From Cladorhizidae sp. MBARI D1340-BT2 (taxonomy: Eukaryota; Porifera; Demospongiae; Poecilosclerida; Cladorhizidae), in assembly GCA_028752905.1 (NCBI GenBank), contig JAQNBH010000004.1, positions 2,030,610-2,094,609 on the forward strand: a stretch of DNA of 64,000 bases, read 5' to 3'. Under the pieces are notes generated by a model that saw nothing but the letters and a program-made list of their open reading frames with translations, was not told where the DNA came from and ran no database searches. The translations under genes were made by a program, and so were the position numbers. Positions within the stretch are counted from its first letter, which is position 1, and each line of letters starts with the position of its first letter. Shown piece after piece: positions 11,776-22,918 of the stretch.

Positions 11776-12507
11776 AAAAAAACAGCCCCCCCCCCCCCCC
11801 TCCACCCACCAGTCACATTTTTTTTAACATTTGATCTTCCATACGTTCGCTTGGTTCTGTAGAATATTTATACCCAGTGGAGTTAAATTTACACTTTTAT
11901 TATTTATATACTGAAGAGAAAGCTGAAACAACTACATGAAAAGTAACTTTCAAGTTTTTTTCAATTCTTAGTAATTTCGTTGTCTCGCACAACGTTTTCG
12001 CTGCACCAAATACTCCTAAGGAAGTAGTCTCTCAGCCATCTAAGGCAAAGTTAAATCAGACCATTAACATTCTAAAGCCAAGCATGTTTTTTATCACCAC
12101 ACTCATTTTAGCTACAGGGGGGGGGGTCAATAAAAAATGTTTTTATTGACCCCATGTGTGTGGGGTTTTTCCCCACCACCCCCATTCACTACATTTATGA
12201 TTATATTTGAAGCCACATGCTCTATGCCTAGCTGTATGTATTTGATTGGTCAGAATGAACAGACAGAGCTGGGCACATAACAATTAGTTAGTCCTGATTG
12301 TTCACTTCTGATGTTTGTGTTTCTGGTGTTTGGAGAATAATAAGACTTCACTAACTCTGGTGGCAGCATATATCTCTGGGATTCTCAGGCAAGATAGCTG
12401 GGTGGGGATTGTGAGGTTGAGTTAGGTCTAAGATAGTGTGTGGTACTAGAAGAGTCTAACAATATATATATATTTGTCTTGTTAATAAATGCCTTTTTTC
12501 TTTTCTT
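11776..12507. other. Poly-C tract, strong hairpin and unassigned sequence
   Basis: A run of about 17 C lies near 11787-11803 with poly-T just after it. At 12123-12153 a 14-bp perfect inverted repeat, GGGGTCAATAAAAA and its complement, is separated by three bases; poly-G precedes it, and a smaller GGGG/CCCC dyad follows to about 12175. It could be the end of a small DNA transposon, but no partner end was found. The remainder to 12507 shows nothing I recognise. Confidence 0.55.
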
Positions 12508-12675
12508 ACACGTGTAGCTTCTGTTAGTAAGGCTATTGGAGAAGTGGAAGCAGAAGCATATGTCAAGGCTACAGCTAAGAAATACCATCTATCAGTCTCC
12601 ATGCTCTGCAAACGATGTCTAGTTGAAAAGGGGGAGTGGTTTTGGGGGAAAGAGGAGGTACATTTTAACGCCTAA
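12508..12675 (+). pseudogene. Possible psq/pogo-type helix-turn-helix fragment
   Basis: After a pyrimidine-rich stretch ending in ACACGTGTAG, the frame reads SVSKAIGEVEAEAYVKATAK followed by KYHLSVSMLCKRCL. The pattern AI..V..g......Aak.y.ls.s.L..R is that of the psq-type helix-turn-helix found at the N terminus of pogo-like transposases and some host factors. The frame ends at a stop soon afterwards, and no DDE catalytic domain follows. It could be a transposon remnant or a single exon; the acceptor-like TAG before it would allow the latter. Weak call. Confidence 0.35.
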
Positions 12676-12975
12676 TGAAAAAGGTCAATGAATAGCCCAG
12701 GGCTTCCTCTGGCCACTGGTAACAATTTCAAATTTTTAGCACTTAGCAATCTGGAGTTATTTAGGCTGAGGTTTTTGACATTCGTGTTTTTGAGGTCCCT
12801 CCACTTTTGGGTCTAGTAACTTGCCCATAGTGATACCTATGAAACATATTTTAGTATCAAAAGAGAGCACACAGAGAGACCTCTCTTTTGATCTATATAT
12901 GAAGTCCATACCATGAGGTTTGCAGAATCTACGGAGCTCTAAAGTTGTAACCATAAGTAAAAAAAAAATGCAACT
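12676..12975. other. Unassigned unique sequence
   Basis: No convincing coding region, repeat or transposon end seen. A minus-strand open stretch at 12757-12954 has no recognisable domain. Confidence 0.35.
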
Positions 12976-12984
12976 GTTTCCCCG

Positions 12985-13090
12985 CAGAGGTATCTCTGTT
13001 GCCTAGTTCAGTATAAGTGTCTCGGTTGCTTAATTCAGCTTAAGTCGCTCTGTGGCCTAGTACATCATATATGTGTCTATGAGGCTTAGT
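12985..13090 (+). repeat. Short diverged ~27-bp tandem repeat
   Basis: About four imperfect copies built on GTTGCCTAGTTCAGTATAAG followed by TGTCTC, immediately left of the piggyBac remnant. The transposase similarity begins inside the last copy, so this repeat marks the truncation point of the element. Confidence 0.6.
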
Positions 13091-13164
13091 TCACTTTCCC
13101 CAAGGGGCAGTGAAAATTATGACAGGCTGGGGAAAATCCAACCTCTTGTCAGCCATTTTCAACA

Positions 13165-13875
13165 CAATTTTTCATCAATATACAGGCCGAACTGCGAGAT
13201 TGCAATCGATGAGGCTATGATCAACTTTCAAGGTCATTCATCACTGAAGCAATACATGCCATTGAAACCCATCAAAAGAGGAATCAAGGTGTGGGTTCGG
13301 GCTGATAGCCGAAATGGTTTTTTCACACAGAGATTTACACGGGTAAAAAGAAAGGTGCAGTTGAACACCACTTGGGGGCAAGAGTGGTCAAGGAACTAAC
13401 TCAATTTTTCATCAATATACAGGCCGAACTGCGAGATTGCAATCGATGAGGCTATGATCAACTTTCAAGGTCATTCATCACTGAAGCAATACATGCCATT
13501 GAAACCCATCAAAAGAGGAATCAAGGTGTGGGTTCGGGCTGATAGCCGAAATGGTTTTTTCACACAGAGATTTACACGGGTAAAAAGAAAGGTGCAGTTG
13601 AACACCACTTGGGGGCAAGAGTGGTCAAGGAACTAACTCAATTTTTCATCAATATACAGGCCGAACTGCGAGATTGCAATCGATGAGGCTATGATCAACT
13701 TTCAAGGTCATTCATCACTGAAGCAATACATGCCATTGAAACCCATCAAAAGAGGAATCAAGGTGTGGGTTCGGGCTGATAGCCGAAATGGTTTTTTCAC
13801 ACAGAGATTTACACGGGTAAAAAGAAAGGTGCAGTTGAACACCACTTGGGGGCAAGAGTGGTCAAGGAACTAACT
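13165..13875 (+). repeat. 237-bp perfect triplication within the piggyBac gene
   Basis: Three adjacent copies, 13165-13401, 13402-13638 and 13639-13875, each starting CAATTTTTCATCAATATACA and ending GGTCAAGGAACTAACT. By eye they are identical. The unit spans the first catalytic Asp and is 79 codons long, so it would keep frame, but all three copies share the same upstream frameshift. Amplification therefore came after the gene had already broken. Confidence 0.95.
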
Positions 13876-14042
13876 GAGGACCTACAGGGCAAGTGGCACA
13901 TGCACGTGTACTTTGACAGCTTTTTTACCTCGCAAAGTCTGTTGGTTGATTTGGAGAGGAGAGGGAGTTATGGATGTGGGACAGCCAGGAAAGACAGGCG
14001 TGGTTTACCCGAGGAGCTGGAGAAAGGCAAATTCAAGAAAAG

Positions 14043-14171
14043 GTCAAATATGCACTAGATTAACACAAGTTAGTGTTATGCCACAAACATTTTGGGGTTG
14101 TATATCAGTTCATGCATGTTATTTACCACAACTATGAGATACTCATTATATGAACTTCTAAACATTTTTAG
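14043..14171 (+). other. Probable intron in the piggyBac pseudogene
   Basis: Family similarity stops at KFKK near 14042 and resumes with GQSV at 14172. The gap starts GTCAAA and ends CATTTTTAG, and removing it restores one codon across the junction in phase. The 129-bp length is a normal small intron. Confidence 0.6.
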
Positions 14172-14794
14172 GGGCCAGTCAGTAACCACGCAATGTGGAA
14201 AAGTGTGTGCAAATGCATGGCAGGAACGAAAAATCGTCATGATTATGTACACCAACAGCGACCCCAAAAGCGTCACCTCAGTCATTCGGCATACAAACAA
14301 TGGCAGAAGAGAGGAAATAAGCTGCCCCTTAGCTATCCAGTCCTACAATAAATACATGGGAGGAGGGGATCAGATCAGAGGATATTATAGGTGCAGGGTG
14401 AAAACCTACAAAGACATATTTAACTTTCTGATCGATGTGGCCATAACAAACGCCTTCATTCTACACAAAGGATGGTCAGGAAGCGGAAGTGAACTTACGA
14501 TCAAGAAGTTCAGGATTCAGTTAGCCAAGGAGATAATTGGAAGTTATTGTAGCCGACGCAGAGCTGGGTGTGGCTCCATTATCAAGAGTCTTCCTTTCCT
14601 CCACTTCCCAATAAAGAACCCTGTAACCTCTGGGAAGCGCAGTCGAGGACGTTGCACTTACTGCTACCAGCAACAAAAGAGATCGGACAGCCAGTGGTAC
14701 TGACAGGATTGTGGCATATGGCTATGCCACACTGGAATTGCGAGCACCGACTGCTACCTATTGTGGCACAAAAACAAATTATAGTCACGTTATT

Positions 14795-15063
14795 GGAATA
14801 TAACCTTCTCTCTCCATATGTACCAATGTACTACATTGTATTCATATAAAATGATATTTTTTGCGCGTAATCAAATACAGCACGTTGCCATTCATCAACC
14901 ACTTTAGTTATTGCAATTTGGTTTCACTCGAATCACAACTGTTAGCTTTGACAAGCTACAAACCAATTTACAGCTTTTGATTTAAAAAAATTAGTTGTGG
15001 GGGTCTGCCAAACAGAGGAGGGTCCTGCCTTGGATGTTTTAACATGCATCTTCTGACAAAACA
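14795..15063. other. Unassigned AT-rich spacer
   Basis: Sequence between the piggyBac remnant and the 18-bp array. Nothing recognised; the last 30 bases grade into the array. Confidence 0.4.
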
Positions 15064-18000
15064 TGCCTCTAGCATGGTTATATACCTAGCATGGTTATAC
15101 ACCTAGCATGGTTATACACGTAGCATAGTTATACACCTAGCATGGTTATATACCTATCATGGTATTACACCTAGCATGGCTATACACCTAGCATGGTTAT
15201 ACACCTATACAAATAGTATGGTTATATACCTAGCATGGTTATATACCCAAGGTTATACACCTAGCATGGTTATACACCTAGCATGGTTATACACCTAGCA
15301 TGTTTATACACCTAGCATGGTTATATACCTAGCATGGTTATACACCAAGCATGGTTATATACCTAGCATGGTTATACACCTAGCATGGTTATACACCTAG
15401 CATGGTTATACACCTAGCATGGTTATATACCTAGCATGGTTATACACCTAGCATGGTTATACACCTAGAATGGTTATACACCTAGCATGGTTATATACCT
15501 AGCATGGTTATACACCTAGCATGGTTATATACCTAGCATGGTTATACACCTAGCATGGTTATACACATAGCATGGTTATACACGTAGCATAGTTATACAC
15601 CTAGCATGGTTATATACCTATCATGGTATTACACCTAGCATGGCTATACACCTAGCATGGTTATACACCTATACAAATAGTATGGATATACACCTAGCAT
15701 GGTTATACACCTAGCATGTTTATACACCTAGCATGGTTATATACCTAGCATGGTTATACACCAAGCATGGTTATATACCTAGCATGGTTATACACCTAGC
15801 ATGGTTATACACCTAGCATGGTTATACAGCTAGCATGGTTATATACCTAGCATGGTTATACACCTAGCATGGTTATACACCTAGCATGGTTATACACCTA
15901 GAATGGTTATACACCTAGCATGTTTATATATCTAGCATGGTTATATACCTAGCATGGTTATACACCTAGCATGGTTATACACCTAGCATAGTTATATACC
16001 TAGCATGGTTATATACCTAGCATGGTCATACACCTAGCATGGTTATATACCTAGCATGGTTATACACCTAGAATGGTTATACACCTAGCATGGTTATACA
16101 CCTAGCATAGTTATACACCTAGCATGGTTATATACCTATCATGGTATTACACCTAGCATGGTTATACACCTAGCATAGTTATACACCTTGCATGGTTATA
16201 TACCTAGCATGGTTATACACCTAGCATGGTTATACACCTAGCATGGTATTACACCTAGCATGGTATTACACCTAGCATGGTTATATACCTAGCATGGTTA
16301 TACACCTAGCATGGTTATATACCTAGCATGGTTATACACCTAGCATGGTTATACACCTAGCATGGTTATACACCTAGCATGTTTATACACCTAGCATGGT
16401 TATATACCTAGCATGGTTATACACCAAGCATGGTTATATACCTAGCATGGTTATACACCTAGCATGGTTATACACCTAGCATGGTTATACACCTAGCATG
16501 GTTATATACCTAGCATGGTTATACACCTAGCATGGTTATACACCTAGAATGGTTTATACACCTAGCATGGTTATATACCTAGCATGGTTATACACCTAGC
16601 ATGGTTATACACCTAGCATGGTTATACACCTAGCATGGTTATACACCTACAGTAGCATGGTTATACACATAGCATGGTTATACACGTAGCATAGTTATAC
16701 ACCTAGCATGGTTATATACCTATCATGGTATTACACCTAGCATGGCTATACACCTAGCATGGTTATACACCTATACAAATAGTATAGTTATACACCTAGC
16801 ATGGTTATACACCTAGCATGTTTATACACCTAGCATGGTTATATACCTAGCATGGTTATACACCAAGCATGGTTATATACCTAGCATGGTTATACACCTA
16901 GCATGGTTATACACCTAGCATGGTTATACACCTAGCATGGTTATATACCTAGCATGGTTATACACCTAGCATGGTTATACACCTAGCATGGTTATACACC
17001 TAGCATGGTTATACACCTAGCATGGTTATACACCTAGCATAGTTATATACCTAGCATGGTTATATACCTAGCATGGTCATACACCTAGCATGGTTATACA
17101 CCTAGCATGGTTATATACATAGCATGGTTATACACCTAGCATAGTTATATACCTAGCACGGTTATACACCTAGCATGGTTATACACCTAGCATGTTTATA
17201 CAGCTAGCATGGTTATATACCTAGAATGGTTATACACCTAGCATGGTTATATACCTAGCATGGTTATACACCTAGCATGGTTATACACCTAGCATGGTAT
17301 TACACCTATCATGGTATTACACCTAGCATGGTTATACACCTAGCATGTTTATACACCTAGCATGGTTATATACCTAGCATGGTTATACACCAAGCATGGT
17401 TATATACCTAGCATGGTTATACACCTAGCATGGTTATACACCTAGCATGGTTATACACCTAGCATGGTTATATACCTAGCATGGTTATACACCTAGCATG
17501 GTTATACACCTAGCATGGTTATACACCTAGAATGGTTATACACCTAGCATGTTTATATACCTAGCATGGTTATATACCTAGCATGGTTATACACCTAGCA
17601 TGGTTATACACCTAGCATAGTTATATACCTAGCATGGTTATATACCTAGCATGGTCATAACCCTAGCATGGTTATATAACTAGCATGGTTATACACCTAG
17701 CATGGTATTACACCTATCATGGTATTACACCTAGCATGGTTATACACCTAGCATGGTTATACACCTAGCATGGTATTACACCTATCATGGTATTACACCT
17801 AGCATGGTTATATACCTAGCATGGTTATACACCTAGCATGGTTATACACCTAGCATGGTTATACACCTAGCATGGTTATACACCTAGCATGGTTATACAC
17901 CTAGCATGGCTATACACCTAGCATGGTTATACACCTAGCATGGTTATATACCTAGCATGGTTATACACCCATGTAGCATAGTTATACACCTAGCATGGTT

Positions 18001-19511
18001 ATACACCTATGTAGCATGGTTATATACCTTGCATGTTTATACACCTAGCATGGTTATATACCTAGAATGGTTATACACCTAGCATGGTTATACACCTAGC
18101 ATGGTGATACACCTAGCATGGTTATACACCTAGCATGGTTATACACCTAGCATGGTTATACACCTAGCATAGTTATACACCTAGCATGGTTATATACCTA
18201 TCATGGTATTACACCTATCATGGTATTACACCTAGCATGGTTATATACCTAGCATGGTTATACACCTAGCATGGTATTACACCTATCATGGTATTACACC
18301 TAGCATGGTTATACACCTAGCATGGTTATACACCTAGCATGGTTATACACCTAGCATGGTGATACACCTAGCATGGTTATACACCTAGCATGGTTATACA
18401 CCTAGCATGGTTATACACCTAGCATGGTTATACACCTAGCATGGTTATACACCTAGCATGGTTATACACCTAGCATGGTTATACACCTAGCATGGTTATA
18501 CACCTAGCATGGTGATACACCTAGCATGGTTATACACCTAGCATGGTTATACACCTAGCATGGTTATACACCTAGCATAGTTATACACCTAGCATGGTTA
18601 TATACCTATCATGGTATTACACCTAGCATGGCTATACACCTAGCATGGCTATACACATAGCATGGTTATACACCTCGCATGGTAATACACCTAGCATGGT
18701 TATACACCTAGCATGGTTATATACCTAGCATGGTTATACACCTAGCATGGTTATACACCTAGCATGGTTATACACCTAGAATGGTTATACACCTAGCATG
18801 TTTATATACCTAGCATGGTTATATACCTAGCATGGTTATACACCTAGCATGGTTATACACCTAGCATAGTTATATACCTAGCATGGTTATATACATAGCA
18901 TGGTCATACACCTAGCATGGTTATATACCTAGCATGGTTATACACCTAGCATGGTATTACACCTATCATGGTATTACACCTAGCATGGTTATACACCTAG
19001 CATGGTTATACACCTAGCATGGTATTACACCTATCATGGTATTACACCTAGCATGGTTATATACCTAGCATGGTTATACACCTATAGCATGGTTATACAC
19101 CTAGCATGGTTATACACCTAGCATGGTTATACACCTAGCATGGTTATACACCTAGCATGGCTATACACCTAGCATGGTTATACACCTAGCATGGTTATAT
19201 ACCTAGCATGGTTATACACCTATGTAGCATAGTTATACACCTAGCATGGTTATACACCTATGTAGCATGGTTATATACCTTGCATGTTTATACACCTAGC
19301 ATGGTTATATACCTAGAATGGTTATACACCTAGCATGGTTATACACCTAGCATGGTTATACACCTAGCATGGCTATACACCTAGCATGGTTATACACCTA
19401 GCATGGTTATATACCTAGCATGGTTATACACCCATGTAGCATAGTTATACACCTAGCATGGTTATACACCTATGTAGCATGGTTATATACCTTGCATGTT
19501 TATACACCTAG
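15064..19511 (+). repeat. 18-bp minisatellite, left part
   Basis: About 245 copies of CCTAGCATGGTTATACAC with variants TATATAC, GGTATTACAC, GGCTATACAC and CATAGTTAT. Longer motifs such as CACCTATACAAATAGTAT recur near 15205, 15665 and 16770, showing block-wise higher-order duplication. The array is cut at 19511 by the hAT element and continues at 22919. Confidence 0.97.
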
Positions 19512-20170
19512 AGGGTTGTATACAGAAATTTTGCCAAGGGGGGGCGAACTTGAGATATGGAAAAATAAGGGGGGGCGGAGAGCCTGGATGGTGCGGAAAG
19601 GGGACGTGCACCCTGGGCTTCCGCGTGGAGTACGAAAGTGTTTTACCCACAGGTATTTTTGCAGTACTAACTGTACTACTTATGATGGCATGCACTTTTT
19701 CTAAAATCTTTAGTACAACATTCCATCTTAAATATTTGCTGAAGTTGCATGCTACGGCAATCAGCATATATAGATTAGATATAGTCACTTGTCACTCGTA
19801 TAATGGAGGTGGGCTTTTGTGAAATCGAATTATGTTGCATTCCATGCATTTTCTTACAAAATCATGGACAACAGGTTTCATACACAATTTTTCTCTAGTT
19901 CTCTAGGGGGGGGGGGGGGGGGGGGTGGAAATGGTTGGTCACTTGGTGCCCTAATTTTTGTTAATATTTTCTTAACATGTTCATAAGCCGTAAAAGGGGG
20001 GGCTGGGGGGAAGATCCCCCCATTTTTTTTTTGGCTTTTACAATGTCTGAGGATAGCTATTTTGACTGACTACCAATGGCATTATGCTATACCGAACTAT
20101 GGCTAGACTGTATATATTTCTCATGATATTGTAGCTGCTTGGAAAAAGGAGAGCATGTGTCATGACACGA

Positions 20171-20545
20171 TGACATCACACACCACCACGTGCTCTCCTT
20201 TGTAGGTTTGTCACTTCTTTTGTTTCTCCTTCTTTCCCACTCCCTCTCTCTCAGTATTTTTAACTCAGTCCATTATGTCATGGTCTTCAAGTCTAATCTT
20301 AGACATGATGTCATCACACTCCACCACGTGTTCTCCTTTGTAGGTTTGTCACTTCTTCAGTTCCCTCCTTCTTTCCCACTCTCTCTCAGTATTTTTAACT
20401 CAGTCCATTATGTCATGGTCTTAAAGTCATCACACACCACCACGTGTTCTCCTTTGTAGGTTTGTCACTTCTTCAGTTCCCTCCTTCTTTCCCACTCTCT
20501 CTCAGTATTTTTAACTCAGTCCATTATGTCATGGTCTTAAAGTCT
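20171..20545 (+). repeat. Triplicated leader segment of the hAT element
   Basis: Three copies of a segment with CACCACGTGCTCTCCTTTGT, then AGGTTTGTCACTTCTT, a pyrimidine block, and CAGTCCATTATGTCATGGTC. They begin near 20177, 20316 and 20431 (offsets 139 and 115 bp; the first spacer is longer). Each copy carries a CACGTG box. They lie directly upstream of the TATA box and may be promoter repeats. Confidence 0.85.
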
Positions 20546-20546
20546 C

Positions 20547-20554
20547 TATAAAAG
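20547..20554 (+). promoter_or_regulatory. TATA box of the hAT transposase gene
   Basis: TATAAAAG lies 34 bp before the ATG at 20588, in a context (CTCTATAAAAGAAACC) typical of a metazoan core promoter. If used, transcription would start only a few bases before the start codon. Confidence 0.55.
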
Positions 20555-20587
20555 AAACCTTACTAGCTGATTTCTCTTCATATTAAT

Positions 20588-22753
20588 ATGGATATTCGCT
20601 CATACTTTGCAAGTACTTCTCAAGCCTCTTCTCATGCTAATAGCAGCGATAGCGAAGATAGCAGAACAGATAGCTCTGAGCATGTCGAGGCATCTAGTCC
20701 TAGCCTTAGTCCTCCACCTTCAAAGAAAAGCAAGCAAAACAAACACCGCTCTTCTGTATCCACGAAGAGAAAATACTCTAAGAGCTGGGAGAAAGATTTC
20801 AGTTGGCTCTATTATGACGAGGATAGCGATGGTGCCTTTTGCAAGGTTTGCAAGCAATCTGGTCTGCAGCGTACTGGAGGAGTGTGGGTCACACAACCTT
20901 GCAGAAATTGGAAGAAAGCTGTTGAAAAAATGAAAGCTCATGCGAGAAGTGACTTCCATATCCATGCAACTCAAGCTCTTTTTGCAGCTAAAGGAGCAGC
21001 CAAAGGTGGAACAGTTGTACAGCAACTCCAGAATGTTTTAGCTCGCAAAAGAGCTCAGAACAGAGCTGCAGTGAAGTGCCTGATCCTACTCACTCATTTT
21101 CTTACGAAAGAACAAGTTGCACATTCGACAAAATTTGAGAAGCTGGTTGACGTGGTGGTTCGATGTGGCAGCCAACATTTGAAGCAATTCTTAGAAACTG
21201 CACCAAGAAATGCTGTGTACACATCAAGATTGGCTGTGGTTGAATTCATCGAATCATTGGGGACATGGGTGGAGGAGTCGATTCTGAAGCGACTTCAAAA
21301 GGCACCTATGTACAGCCTCATGGCAGATGAGTGCACAGATGTCACCAACGTAGAAGAATTGTCTGTGTTTTGCCGCTGGGAGGAAGATGGTGTACCAGTA
21401 GAGTGCTTTCTGGAGCTTATTCCATTGAAGAAGGCTGATGCAGAGACCATCTATTCTAATCTCATCGATTGTTTAAAGAAGAAAGGTCTACAAGTCGGAA
21501 GAATAGTTGGATTGGGATTTGATGGAGCTGCAACTTTTTCAGGCACGTATCAAGAAACATACTCCTCACGCTCTGTTTATACACTGCCACTGTCACTTAC
21601 TGCAGTTGGCTTGTGTGCAAGCTGCCAATAAAACTCCTGGAATTGCTCATGTTTACAGAACATTGACTACTCTTTGGAAGCATTTTCGCAATTCCCCCAA
21701 GCGAGCAGAGTGTCTGAAGGAGGTACAGCACGTTCTTGAACTTCCAGAAATGAAAGTGATCAAGCCATCTGACACACGCTGGCTGGCACATGAAAGGTGT
21801 GTCAAAGCTGTCAAAGCAAGTTATTCTGCAATTGTAATCACCATTGGGAACATCTACGAGACGTCCCACGAGCCAGAAGCTCTTGGAATCCATGGTGCCC
21901 TCTGCAAATTGTCTACGATTGCAGCTATATATTTGCTTGATTTCACTCTACCACAAGTAGCCAAGCTCAGCAAAGCACTTCAGGCAGAGCAGCTTGACCT
22001 CTCGTTGATATCATTCCTTGTTGATGCTACTGTTAAATCCTTGGATGATGCAGTTTTGCCTGGAGCGAACTGGGTGTTGGAGCTTCTTGAAAACGTTGAA
22101 GACTTGAAGTCATCTACAAAGGTGTCTATTGACGCTGATAAAATACTTTCGTTCCAGAATGTTGTTGGTAAGCCTTTTGTTGCTGATTTAAAGGCCAACA
22201 TAACAAGCCGATTTTCTTCATCCAACGCTGTTGTATCAGCATTGTCTATATTCGATCCACGGAAAGTTCCAAAACCAGATTCAGTATCTTTTCCCACTTA
22301 TGGAGACACGTCTGTTGAGAAACTGATTGCTCACTACGGAGAAGATAGAGATGCAGAAACATTGGATGGAGAAGAAACAGTGAAGACAGCCATGATTTCC
22401 ACTGAAATACTTACAGAGTGGAAAACATTCCGCCAGCTGTTAGTCAAGCAACCACGGGATACTACTGCATCACAGCTGAAAGAACTTGTTTCAACGACAT
22501 GCTCAAGGCCATGTTTCCCAATTTGCACAAGATTGCCTCCATCTGCTTATCGATTCCAGTTTCTACTGCTTCTGTGGAGAGAAGCTTCTCACAGATGAAG
22601 ATGATCAAGACTCTTTTGCGTAATTCTCTAAGTGACTGCAGTCTTTCTCACCTTATGAGGATTGCTATAGAGGCACCAGAAGTACTCTCTGAGAGCGACC
22701 TTGAAGAGATTGTGGACGTATGGCAGAGAAAACCAAGAAGAACCTCAGTTTGA
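20588..22753 (+). pseudogene. hAT transposase, near complete, two frameshifts
   Basis: The first frame (20588-about 21542) starts MDIRSYFASTSQ and has a Ser-rich, basic N-terminal region. It continues with a zinc-finger-like part with FCKVCKQSG and FHIHATQA, then MADECTDVTNVEELSVFCRW (the conserved hAT D-E-x-TD block) and VGLGFDGAATFSG (second catalytic block). A small deletion near 21543 shifts the frame. The second frame (to about 22490) carries ARIKKHTPHALFIHCHCHLL, with the HC.H block, and KPSDTRWLAHERC (the R-W block). A second shift near 22490 leads to the last frame with CLSIPVSTASVERSFSQMK, the dimerisation motif, ending at 22753. All main motifs are present in order over about 720 codons, so the copy died recently. 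It belongs to a different hAT subgroup from the one at 6690-8230. Confidence 0.88.
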
Positions 22754-22918
22754 CATTCCTATCATTTGAACCTGATATCATAAGCTTATTACACCTTTCT
22801 TGTATTACACCTTTCTTGACATTATTTTTAAAAAAATCTCTAATTTCAAGGGGGGGGGGCGAGAATGATACAAGGGGGGGCGAATGCCCCCCCCCCGCCC
22901 CCCCCTAAATACACCCCT

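Larger units (their letters stand above)
13085..14794 (+). pseudogene. piggyBac-family transposase pseudogene
   Basis: Ordered piggyBac (DDE_Tnp_1_7) features are present. First comes GSENYDRLGKIQPLVSHF, then IAIDEAMINFQGHSSLKQYM with the first catalytic Asp, GIKVWVRADSRNG, then VYFDSFFTSQSLL with the second Asp near 13910. After an apparent GT/AG intron (14043-14171, donor within AAAAGGTCAA, acceptor TTTTTAG) follow GQSVTTQCGKVCANAW, NKYMGGGDQIRGYY with the third Asp at 14368-14370, and a C-terminal Cys-rich finger (RCTYCYQQQK, then QDCGIWLCHTG). Damage: truncated N terminus, a frameshift in the T-run after NGFF, an internal triplication, and a TGA at 14701 inside the finger where Cys is expected. 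It is inactive. No terminal inverted repeats with TTAA were found at either side. Confidence 0.88.
19512..22918 (+). mobile_element. hAT DNA transposon inserted into the 18-bp array
   Basis: A 3.4-kb block of non-array sequence with array on both sides. The 7-bp stretch CACCTAG abuts both ends (19505-19511 and 22919-22925), fitting the 8-bp hAT target duplication with one base changed, although the array itself also contains this word. The right end, read inward on the minus strand, is CAGGGGTGTATTTAGGGGGG; the left is AGGGTTGTATACAG, an imperfect match. G-rich subterminal blocks (GGGGGGGCG) occur at both sides in inverted orientation. It carries one transposase gene broken by two frameshifts. 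Confidence 0.85.

Noticed and set aside
19420..19822. Overlapping open stretches across the left end of the hAT element
   Set aside because: They mix 18-bp array sequence with element ends; no domain and no consistent frame.
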